This document shows, one piece after another, positions 1-5,401 of a stretch of 8,454 nucleotides of DNA. Made by a program: the position numbers and the translations under genes. Source of the stretch: Bacteroidales bacterium (lineage in GTDB: Bacteria; Bacteroidota; Bacteroidia; Bacteroidales; P3); contig JAISVE010000124.1 of assembly GCA_031271725.1 (NCBI GenBank), positions 1-8,454 of the forward strand, written 5' to 3'. Position 1 is the first letter of the stretch; every line of letters starts with the position of its first letter. The notes below the pieces were generated by a model. It searched no databases. It was not told where the DNA came from and was given only the letters and a program-made list of their open reading frames with translations.

Positions 1-129
1 TGAGATGAAAAAGTAATGGAAAAATGCAGCAGTTGTCGAATACTTCGGTAACTTTTGCACTATCATAGGAATAATGTCAACAATTCCTGCCACAAGTCCG
101 ATAATTACGGATAATAATAGTTTGTCCAT
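1..129 (-). CDS. Small membrane protein, 5' part only (runs off window)
   Basis: The first 43 codons of a minus-strand gene are present, starting at the ATG at 129-127, with no stop before the window edge. The visible N-terminus has a short charged start (MDK), then a hydrophobic, glycine-containing segment (LLLSVIIGLVAGIVDIIP, about residues 4-21), a short amphipathic stretch (QKLPKYS), and the beginning of a second aromatic-rich hydrophobic segment. This suggests a multi-pass inner-membrane protein. I have the impression of similar short membrane proteins in Bacteroidales, but I cannot name a family or function. It lies 178 bp downstream of the murD stop on the same strand. The separation and a GC-rich block between them make its own transcription start likely. 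The reading frame is clear; the function is unknown. Confidence 0.6.
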   Translation of the reverse strand, partial: MDKLLLSVIIGLVAGIVDIIPMIVQKLPKYSTTAAFFHYFFIS

Positions 130-307
130 TGTTATAAAATTTGAGTTTATTGTTATCAATCTGTTTATATTTCAATTTTCTTGATTTTCCAAAATACGCT
201 GCTCTGTCTGCAAACGGTTTGGTGGCTTGGCGCAGGCGGGGGGTTCGCTCAAACTACACTAAAAATTGCTCCAATACTCATTTTATGTTTATTCTAAATA
301 CACATTA
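130..307. other. Intergenic region with GC-rich block, no gene seen
   Basis: This gap separates the murD stop from the start of the small membrane protein. Most of it is AT-rich, but about 205-255 is abruptly GC-rich, with a run of six G on the plus strand at about 238-243. An 11-bp near-palindrome, CAAACGGTTTG, sits at 211-221, and CAAAC recurs at 250-254, so GTTTG (217-221) could pair with it around the GC-rich core. A plus-strand reading frame crosses the gap and continues antisense into murD; it has no family features and I do not regard it as a gene. The block may be a leader structure for the downstream membrane-protein gene or an interspersed repeat. The sequence alone does not decide. 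Confidence 0.4.
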
Positions 308-1777
308 CTATTTTCCCAACACCAAATCCGTAAATACTTTTCCTCTTTCCTCGAAGTTTTTGAATTGGTCGTAACTGGCAGCAGCGGGTGAAAGTATGCA
401 GGCAGTGCCTTTCCTTGTGTGCTGTTTGCACCACTTTACTATTTCGGTGTAATTATCGGATTGAAATGTTTCAACACCGCCAACATCGACAACTCCGGAT
501 TCTTGCAGTAGTTGTAAAATCCGCCTACCTGCCTCACCTGTAAAGGCGATTGCGGGAACAGGCTTTTCACGCAGGTAATCTACAAGCGAAGTGTAGTCAA
601 TACCTCGGTCAAAGCCGCCGAGAATAATGCTGCCAACCTCATACACTGAACGCACGCTCTCAATCGCAGCAATGGTTGCCTGTGGGATTGTGGAAATTGA
701 ATCGTTGTAGAAATGAATGCCGTCTATCTCACCGATATATTCCAAGCGGTGCGGCAGTGGTTTGAAAGACGATAAACCGGTTTTTATTTGCTCATCAGTC
801 AAGCCCATAGAGCGGACTGCAAGTATCGCTGCTTTTTTGTTTAATTCATTGTGTACACCAATCAAAGCGCACAGTGCTTGCAAAAGTATTTGCATTGTTG
901 AGTCGGCATCGGCAGAAAACGGCAATTTAATTCCGTTAAATTCAATCTCCTTAAACCTTTGTGCAATAAGCGGATCATCGGAATTGAAAATCGCAATATC
1001 ACTACCGACATTACTGTTTACTTTAGCAATGTCAGCACTCGCATTGCAACTTCCCGCAGCAATCCCGACATCACTACCTTCTCTCCTACCCGCAAAGATA
1101 TTCATTTTCGCCCGCTGATATGCGAGGTAATCAACATAATGGTCTAAATGTTCCTCGTAAAGATTTAGCAGAACGCCTATACGCGGTGGGTGATGTACAA
1201 GTTCAAGTTGATGTGATGACAGTTCGCAGACAACAACGGTATCGGGCGTAATTTCATCAATAATATCGAAAAGCGGAATGCCCATATTGCCCGCCATTAC
1301 AGCTTTTTTGTATGGCTTTAGCAGGTGGTAGATAAGATTTGTTGTGGTACTCTTACCTTTTGTACCTGTAACCCCTATGCACTGCTGTCCAAAAAGCGAA
1401 AGAAAAATTTCCGTTTGCGAGGACATTCTTTTATCGTGCAACAGCGCGGGATAATTTTTTAGAGATATGCCGGGAGTTTTTAGAAACAGGTCGATGGAAG
1501 ATGCGGCATTACGCCGGGAACCCTCCTCATCCTTCAACAAAAAATCAAAAACTTTTTCACCCACCAAAGCCCGCACACGTGAGTCATCAGCAAGTCCCGC
1601 AGGCATACGTTCAAGGAAATCGCGCTTTTGGTCTATAAGAAAAATATTTTTTTGGGGATAATATCTGCGCAACAAAAGATAGGAACTTATCCCCTCCCGC
1701 CCCATTCCAAGAATACCAATGCAACGCTTGTCGCCGAAAATACTGTCTAATTTTTGCTTTATTACGCTATTTTCCAT
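308..1777 (-). CDS. murD: UDP-N-acetylmuramoyl-L-alanine--D-glutamate ligase
   Basis: A cytoplasmic ATP-dependent ligase that adds D-glutamate to UDP-MurNAc-L-alanine in peptidoglycan precursor synthesis. Residues count from the ATG at 1777 (489 aa). The N-terminal nucleotide-sugar domain has GILGMGREG (21-29). The ATPase domain has the P-loop GVTGTKGKS (135-143), ELSSHQL (185-191) and EEHLDHY (208-214) followed by RAKMNIF, where the Mur-ligase lysine (K224) that is normally carbamylated lies. The C-terminal domain has YNDSISTIPQATIAA (357-371), ILGGFDRGIDY (385-395) and LSPAAASYDQFKNFEERG (462-479). I chose 1777 because the family fold begins at about residue 15 from there; the frame stays open 69 codons upstream (to 1984), but that part is basic and unlike MurD. 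It is longer than the usual roughly 450 aa, mainly because of an insert at about 229-262 bounded by a repeated GSD. It stands outside any dcw cluster. Identity is very secure; the start is moderately secure. Confidence 0.95.
   Translation of the reverse strand: MENSVIKQKLDSIFGDKRCIGILGMGREGISSYLLLRRYYPQKNIFLIDQKRDFLERMPAGLADDSRVRALVGEKVFDFLLKDEEGSRRNAASSIDLFLKTPGISLKNYPALLHDKRMSSQTEIFLSLFGQQCIGVTGTKGKSTTTNLIYHLLKPYKKAVMAGNMGIPLFDIIDEITPDTVVVCELSSHQLELVHHPPRIGVLLNLYEEHLDHYVDYLAYQRAKMNIFAGRREGSDVGIAAGSCNASADIAKVNSNVGSDIAIFNSDDPLIAQRFKEIEFNGIKLPFSADADSTMQILLQALCALIGVHNELNKKAAILAVRSMGLTDEQIKTGLSSFKPLPHRLEYIGEIDGIHFYNDSISTIPQATIAAIESVRSVYEVGSIILGGFDRGIDYTSLVDYLREKPVPAIAFTGEAGRRILQLLQESGVVDVGGVETFQSDNYTEIVKWCKQHTRKGTACILSPAAASYDQFKNFEERGKVFTDLVLGK
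998..1078. repeat. 9-bp direct repeats bounding a 24-codon insertion in murD
   Basis: The plus-strand sequence ATCACTACC occurs at 998-1006 and again, exactly and in frame, at 1070-1078, 72 bp apart. On the coding strand each copy reads GGTAGTGAT (Gly-Ser-Asp, residues 234-236 and 258-260). The 63 bp between them encode a low-complexity Ala/Ser/Val/Asn/Gly stretch with degenerate internal echoes (SDVGIA, SADIA, SDIAI). It sits between the KMNIF segment and the FNSDDP segment of MurD, where homologues usually have only a short loop. Replication slippage or expansion of a short repeat is the simplest explanation. A 9-bp target duplication around a tiny insertion is possible but less likely. Confidence 0.6.
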
Positions 1778-1782
1778 CAAGC

Positions 1783-1790
1783 CAAAATTA
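1783..1790 (-). promoter_or_regulatory. Candidate -7 element (TAATTTTG) just upstream of murD
   Basis: On the minus strand TAATTTTG matches the Bacteroidetes -7 consensus TAnnTTTG exactly and ends 5 nt before the murD ATG. At the expected 20-nt distance upstream the sequence is AATG, which keeps only the TG of the TTTG -33 element. If used, the transcript would begin at or next to the start codon, giving leaderless or nearly leaderless murD mRNA. A chance match is possible in AT-rich DNA. Confidence 0.35.
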
Positions 1791-1875
1791 CACAATATTC
1801 CAAACAATTGCATTATTCTAAATTCATCAATAAGGCGAGGATATTTGCTTTTTATTAGACTTAATCGTACCTTTA

Positions 1876-1888
1876 CGTTACCGTAACG
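1876..1888. promoter_or_regulatory. 13-bp near-palindrome upstream of murD
   Basis: CGTTAC and GTAACG are perfect inverted 6-bp arms around one central base. The site lies about 100 bp upstream of the murD start in otherwise unassigned sequence. It has the size of a small dimeric-repressor operator, but no regulator is encoded nearby and a chance occurrence is possible. Confidence 0.2.
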
Positions 1889-1996
1889 CACAAACTGAAA
1901 TATGGCTTTATTTCGGCGGTGGAAAGCGGTAGGTAATAAGCCAATTACCTTGAAAGGCAGGGCGGTTCCTTTCATTTTAAGCAACTATTGTTTAAT

Positions 1997-2035
1997 AAGC
2001 GACCGTTGAACTAATTTTCAGTTCAACGGTCGCTT
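1997..2035. terminator. Strong hairpin terminator between the frameshifted gene and murD
   Basis: Arms of 14 perfectly paired bases, GCGACCGTTGAACT (1999-2012) and AGTTCAACGGTCGC (2020-2033), enclose a 7-nt loop. Two A/T pairs extend the stem to 1997 and 2035. On the plus strand it is followed by a run of seven T (2034-2040), the classic intrinsic-terminator layout. On the minus strand the tail is the weaker TTATTAAA. Both neighbouring genes are on the minus strand, so it probably ends the upstream minus-strand transcript while acting more efficiently against plus-strand (antisense) transcription. The stop codon of the restored frame of the upstream gene (2020-2018) falls inside the hairpin. 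Confidence 0.8.
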
Positions 2036-2427
2036 TTTTTGCTCTTTTTGCCACAATAGATTTTTTGCCTTGAAAAAACTTAACCGATAAGGTGCGGAAC
2101 TTTTTATCTCATAGAACTCATATTTTTCTATGTAATTTAATTCGATAACGCAGACCTTGTCTTACCTGTTTGTTTAGAGTCATATATAACAATGAAAAAA
2201 CAACCTTTCTTTGCTTGATAAATTCGATTAAATGATGTTGCGACTAACTTTATTAAGTCAATAGCAGATATTCCTAATTGAGTTAATTCTCTTTTGTGCT
2301 CATTGGCAACGTGTCTTACATGGTTGTTATCCACGCAAATATCTGCTGCTTTCATTTTTGCTGCCCTTGCAATAGGCATTGTAATTCTGCCTACTTTTGT
2401 GAACGTTTTGCTAATATTACTTTTCAT
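2018..2427 (-). pseudogene. Frameshifted small PBECR-like (BECR-fold nuclease-like) protein
   Basis: The frame opening at the ATG at 2427 is preceded by an in-frame TAG and closes early at 2137 (96 aa). In the -1 frame, from about 2158, translation continues as KVCVIELNYIEKYEFYEIK, then SSAPYRLSFFKAKNLLWQ, for 46 codons to TGA at 2020-2018. Restoring one A in GGTAAGACAAGG (about 2156-2166) joins the halves as SKQTGKDKVCVIEL, giving about 136 aa. The layout is HVRHVANEH (36-44), GISAIDLIKLV, NRIY, FFIVIYDSKQTGK, a strand-rich VIELNY/YEFYEIK part, and a late LLW. It resembles the PBECR group of phage-associated BECR-fold (Barnase/EndoU/Colicin/RelE-like) nuclease domains found in phages and integrative elements; this is recognition by eye, not a search result. 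The fault is either a real one-base deletion, making a pseudogene, or a homopolymer sequencing error. No antitoxin or phage gene is adjacent. The frameshift is well supported; the family is tentative. Confidence 0.6.
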
Positions 2428-2436
2428 ATTCTAAGA

Positions 2437-2478
2437 TTATTTATATAAAAGGCATATAGTATCCCTTTATATAAATAA
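2437..2478. repeat. 16-bp AT-rich inverted repeat upstream of the frameshifted gene
   Basis: The left arm TTATTTATATAAAAGG (2437-2452) and right arm CCCTTTATATAAATAA (2463-2478) are inverted copies matching at 15 of 16 positions around the 10-nt spacer CATATAGTAT. On the minus strand the structure ends about 9 nt upstream of the ATG at 2427, so it would fall in the 5' leader or promoter of that gene. It could be an operator, a leader hairpin, or the end structure of a small element. No T-tract suggests a terminator. Confidence 0.55.
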
Positions 2479-2835
2479 CGAACTGAGATGCGAAAAAACA
2501 ATAAAAGTTTTTAACAATAAGGTACATTAGAACGGAAAGCGCGACCGGTGCGGGAGACGGCGGAAATATTTACGATTGCGACTTTGAAAGTTCTGCGTAA
2601 TGCTGTTAAGGATTGGCTGCGTTGAAATTCGGACATAGCAAAAATGAGGTTGTAAAGTCAGCAGAGCGCAATGCAACCATAATTAGGAGTTGTAAAAATA
2701 AACAGTTTCCGAATTTTAGCAGACAAGACTGTTACAGCATAGCAGAAATTGAGCATGAGCAAAGGAAATATTCCACCGTCCTGTTATGCGTGCGTGGGAC
2801 AGTAGCGGACACGCCTAAATTTCACAAAGCAAAAT
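2479..2835. other. Long region without a convincing gene, possible dispersed repeat
   Basis: This stretch lies between the inverted repeat and the nqrE stop. It begins AT-rich, switches at about 2534-2566 to a GC-rich block, then carries a plus-strand frame read from a TTG at 2613 to a TAA at 2844-2846 (77 codons), which overlaps the nqrE 3' end by 11 bp. The predicted peptide is basic and Cys-rich (CKNK, RQDCYS, LLCVRG), with no recognisable domain, signal peptide or ribosome binding site, and it converges on nqrE. I think it is more likely an interspersed noncoding repeat than a gene; an open frame of this length occurs by chance. No RNA gene or promoter is evident. Confidence 0.4.
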
Positions 2836-2839
2836 TTAG
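2815..2839 (-). terminator. Weak hairpin at the nqrE stop codon
   Basis: CTAAATTT (2815-2822) and AAATTTAG (2832-2839) are perfect inverted 8-bp arms with a 9-nt loop. The nqrE stop codon (2838-2836) lies within one arm. The stem is AT-rich and is not followed by a T-tract on the minus strand, so it is a poor intrinsic terminator. It may stabilise the 3' end of the nqrE mRNA or be incidental. Confidence 0.3.
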
Positions 2840-3456
2840 AGTTTAATGCCGAGAAACGCCATAAACGAAATCCCCATAAGCCCCGTAATAATAAAGGCAA
2901 TGCCAAGCCCGCGCAGAGGTGCGGGAATGTTGGAGTATTGGAGTTTTTCCCTTATCGCTGCAATGCCGACTATTGCAAGCAACCAGCCCAAGCCTGAGCC
3001 CGCAGCAAATACAGTTGCTTCGCCAAGACTTGTGTATTCGCGCTCCTGCATAAAAAGAGACGCACCGAGAATAGCGCAATTAACCGCTATTAAAGGTAAA
3101 AAGATGCCAAGCGCAGCGTATAAAGACGGTGATACTTTTTCGATAAACATTTCAAGTATCTGCACTACCGCCGCCACCAAAGCGATAAACATTATAAGTG
3201 AAAGAAAGCCCAAATCGACTCCGGCAAACTGCGCGGACAGCCAAGTCAGGGCTCCTTTTTTAAGCAGATAACTGTTTACAAGATAATTTACAGGAACGGT
3301 GATAAGCATTACTACCATTACCGCAACGCCAAGTCCGAAAGATGTTTTTACATTTTTTGATATTGCCAAATAGGAACACATTCCCAAGAAATAGGCAAAT
3401 ATCATATTGTCTATAAAAATAGAACGGATAAAAAGATTTATTAAACCACCTTCCAT
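2836..3456 (-). CDS. nqrE: Na+-translocating NADH:quinone reductase subunit E
   Basis: An integral-membrane subunit of the NQR complex, which oxidises NADH, reduces quinone and pumps Na+ across the inner membrane. The 206 residues form about six membrane helices. Family signatures are [19 protein letters not shown] (16-34), [10 protein letters not shown] (40-49), [20 protein letters not shown] (98-117), [14 protein letters not shown] (118-131) and the ending [19 protein letters not shown]. Cys27 (GMC) and Cys127 (NCA) correspond to the conserved NqrE cysteines that, with NqrD, hold an Fe-S cluster within the membrane. The related RnfA is the main alternative. The [14 protein letters not shown] and C-terminal patterns, plus the 206-aa length with an extended region at about 65-82, favour NqrE. 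The usual partners nqrA-D and nqrF are not beside it: a flippase gene lies 41 bp upstream and a geneless region downstream. A candidate promoter sits directly before its ATG. Confidence 0.9.
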   Translation of the reverse strand: MEGGLINLFIRSIFIDNMIFAYFLGMCSYLAISKNVKTSFGLGVAVMVVMLITVPVNYLVNSYLLKKGALTWLSAQFAGVDLGFLSLIMFIALVAAVVQILEMFIEKVSPSLYAALGIFLPLIAVNCAILGASLFMQEREYTSLGEATVFAAGSGLGWLLAIVGIAAIREKLQYSNIPAPLRGLGIAFIITGLMGISFMAFLGIKL

Positions 3457-3463
3457 AATAACG

Positions 3464-3495
3464 CGAATTTACGATTAAGCCGAGATAAAAGCAAA
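3464..3495 (-). promoter_or_regulatory. nqrE: Candidate Bacteroidetes-type promoter for nqrE
   Basis: On the minus strand TTTG (3495-3492) is followed, after exactly 20 nt, by TAAATTCG (3471-3464). This matches the TTTG-N19-21-TAnnTTTG consensus with one mismatch in the -7 element. It lies in the 41-bp gap after the flippase stop and ends 7 nt before the nqrE ATG, so the transcript would have almost no 5' leader. It would let nqrE be expressed apart from the upstream genes. Confidence 0.45.
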
Positions 3496-3497
3496 TT

Positions 3498-4934
3498 TCA
3501 GGAACGTTTTCTGCCTATGCCCTTTTTTAGTACACCATGCACAGCGCAAATCACAGCCAAATATCCCACAAATAATCCCACTGAAACCAACACTCCCCAA
3601 AAGCCTTCCAAATCAACAAGCACCTTCACAACATACAACGACACCGCAAGCAATAAATAGAAGAATATACGCCCTAATGGATAGTTTACAGGATAGTATT
3701 TTTGACCTGTAAAGTATGAAATTGCAGTAATCGCAAAGTAGCAGGCAAGCGCAGCCCACGCCGCACCATGATAGCCAAAAACCGGTATCAACACAACATT
3801 CAATCCAATTGACAATGCCGAGCCGATAACCGCTATTACAGCACCTATACTCGTTTTGTCCGTAACCTTATACCATATCGAAAGATTGTAAAATATGCCG
3901 AGAAAAAGATTTGCCATAAGCAACACAGGCACCACATCTGCGCCCTCTCTGTAGTCCTTGCCGACAAGCAGCATCAACTCATCCAAAAATAATGAACAGC
4001 CGAGAAATATAATACAGCAAGCCATCACAAAATAGTTCATTACGCGGGCGTAGGTTTCAGCTGCGTTTTTCTGCTGTGCTTTCTTGAAAAAATACGGCTC
4101 TGCTGCGTAGCGAAATGCTTGCACGCAAAGATTCATTATTACCGCAAGTTTTGCACAGGCACCGTAAATACCAAGTTGATGCATTGCATTTGCCTTGTCG
4201 GGAATAAGCGAGCGGAAAAGCACTTTGTCAAATGTGCTGTCGATAATACCCGCAATTCCCCACACCATAACAGGCAGAGTGTATATCATCATATCACGCC
4301 ATAAACGCTTGTCGAAAACAGGCTTCGTGCGGCGCAGTTCAGGCATTAGCAACAGCAATGTTATTCCGCTTGCAACAAGGTTTGACAGGAAAATATATTT
4401 GACATCGGGCTTGAAATCCTGCAATAACGCCGGTAATAAAAGTATAAAAAACAGGTTTAATCCGATATTTAATGCTATGTTGATTGTACGCAAAACCGCA
4501 AAGCGCATAGCCCTGTTTTCCTGCCGCAGCAAGCAGAAAGGTATTGCCATCATTACGTCTGCAAAAAGAATAAAAGCAAACCAAACAACAAATTGCTGTG
4601 CATTCGGATAGTCAAAAAATGATGCAATATTGTTTCTGAACAATAGCACTGCTGACAGAAATATCAGAGAAGTTGCAAGCAAACTCCACACGCTTGTACT
4701 GAATACTTTGTCGGTCTGAGCCTTCTGCATAAAACGGAAAAAAGTTGTTTCCATTCCGTAAGTCAGTATCACAAGCAGTAAAGCGGTGTAGGCGTAGAGT
4801 TCCGTAACAATACCGTATTCTTGCGGCAGAAAGATGTAGGTGTAAAGCGGAACAAGCAAAAAATTGAGCAACCTTCCAACTATCGAAGGAATGCCGTAGA
4901 TTGCGGTCTGCTTGGCAAGTTGCGGAATTTTCAT
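3498..4934 (-). CDS. Wzx-like polysaccharide flippase (PST/MATE-type exporter)
   Basis: A multi-pass inner-membrane protein of the MOP superfamily, polysaccharide transport group (COG2244-like), expected to flip lipid-linked saccharides from the cytoplasmic to the periplasmic face. The 478 residues contain roughly 12-14 hydrophobic helices. The N-terminus (LAKQTAIYGIPSIVGRLLNF, 6-25) followed by VPLYTYIFLPQEYGIVTELY is typical of the family, as are LGIYGACAKLAVIMNLCVQA (254-273) with FRYAAEPYFFKK, and FGYHGAAWAALACYF (386-400). The C-terminus is short and basic (KKGIGRKRS). The ATG overlaps the mgsA stop as ATGA, and AGGAG lies 3 nt upstream of it within the mgsA arginine codons, so translational coupling is likely. 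No glycosyltransferases or polymerase lie nearby, so the carried substrate (O-antigen, capsule or other) cannot be inferred, and I give no gene symbol. Confidence 0.85.
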   Translation of the reverse strand: MKIPQLAKQTAIYGIPSIVGRLLNFLLVPLYTYIFLPQEYGIVTELYAYTALLLVILTYGMETTFFRFMQKAQTDKVFSTSVWSLLATSLIFLSAVLLFRNNIASFFDYPNAQQFVVWFAFILFADVMMAIPFCLLRQENRAMRFAVLRTINIALNIGLNLFFILLLPALLQDFKPDVKYIFLSNLVASGITLLLLMPELRRTKPVFDKRLWRDMMIYTLPVMVWGIAGIIDSTFDKVLFRSLIPDKANAMHQLGIYGACAKLAVIMNLCVQAFRYAAEPYFFKKAQQKNAAETYARVMNYFVMACCIIFLGCSLFLDELMLLVGKDYREGADVVPVLLMANLFLGIFYNLSIWYKVTDKTSIGAVIAVIGSALSIGLNVVLIPVFGYHGAAWAALACYFAITAISYFTGQKYYPVNYPLGRIFFYLLLAVSLYVVKVLVDLEGFWGVLVSVGLFVGYLAVICAVHGVLKKGIGRKRS

Positions 4935-5389
4935 ATTCTCCTGTTAACGTAGGAAGAAAAGTCCTGCGGTTCAGATTTATAGTCGAGGTTTAGTAATGGA
5001 GAAGATATCAGGAAATCGGCGGTGGCGCGGTTGCAGGCGGCGGGCACGTTGTACATTGTGGTGATGCGCAAAAGTGCTTTTACGTCAACATCGTGGGGTT
5101 GGCTTTCCATCGGGTCCCAGAAGAAAACCAGCATTTGAATTTCGCCATTAACAATCATTGCGCCGAGTTGCTGGTCGCCGCCGAGAGGACCCGACTTTAA
5201 AATTGTAAAATGATGGTCGAAATAGCTATGGTCAACACATCTGGACAATGATTCTTTTATGATTTTGCCTGTTGTGCCGGTGCAAACAAGGTCATATTGT
5301 ACCAGAATATCCCTATTCCATTCAACCCATTCTTTAAGGTTTTTCTTTTGTCCGTCATGGGCTACCAGCCCGATTTTCTTTACGTGCAT
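4931..5389 (-). CDS. mgsA: Methylglyoxal synthase
   Basis: A cytoplasmic lyase converting dihydroxyacetone phosphate to methylglyoxal and phosphate. This bypass of lower glycolysis relieves sugar-phosphate stress when inorganic phosphate is low. The 152-residue protein aligns by eye along its whole length with E. coli MgsA. Landmarks are IGLVAHDG (6-13) with His11, the phosphate-binding GTTGKII (38-44), SGPLGGDQQLGA (66-77) with the catalytic Asp72, FFWDPMESQPHDVDVKALLR (89-108) with His99 and Asp102, and NVPAACNRATADFLISSPL (114-132). All expected active-site residues are present. The start at 5389 fits the family's N-terminus, 12 nt after the stop of the T9SS-sorted protein. The gene ends in a 4-bp overlap with the flippase. 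No glyoxalase or methylglyoxal reductase gene is visible in the window to remove the toxic product. Confidence 0.95.
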   Translation of the reverse strand: MHVKKIGLVAHDGQKKNLKEWVEWNRDILVQYDLVCTGTTGKIIKESLSRCVDHSYFDHHFTILKSGPLGGDQQLGAMIVNGEIQMLVFFWDPMESQPHDVDVKALLRITTMYNVPAACNRATADFLISSPLLNLDYKSEPQDFSSYVNRRI

Positions 5390-5401
5390 AACTATATGTT
5401 T

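Noticed and set aside
141..374. 77-aa plus-strand frame across the murD 3' gap
   Set aside because: It runs antisense into murD, has no ribosome binding site or recognisable domain, and its middle is just the GC-rich block read as codons.
717..1118. 133-aa plus-strand frame inside murD
   Set aside because: It is antisense to a strongly conserved gene, has no family features, and is explained by the composition of the murD coding strand.
1778..1984. A 69-codon N-terminal extension of murD reading from an ATG at 1984
   Set aside because: The extension is basic, has no MurD character, and lies between the terminator and the well-matched start at 1777; MurD proteins do not carry such a domain.
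2194..2200. T TTT TTC slippery heptamer as a programmed -1 frameshift in the PBECR-like gene
   Set aside because: After slipping at this site the -1 frame meets TGA within a few codons and TAA again just before the true junction, so it cannot produce the restored protein.
2836..3456. Assignment of the nqrE product as RnfA
   Set aside because: The two are homologous, but the [12 protein letters not shown] start, the VDLGFLSLI segment and the overall length fit NqrE better.
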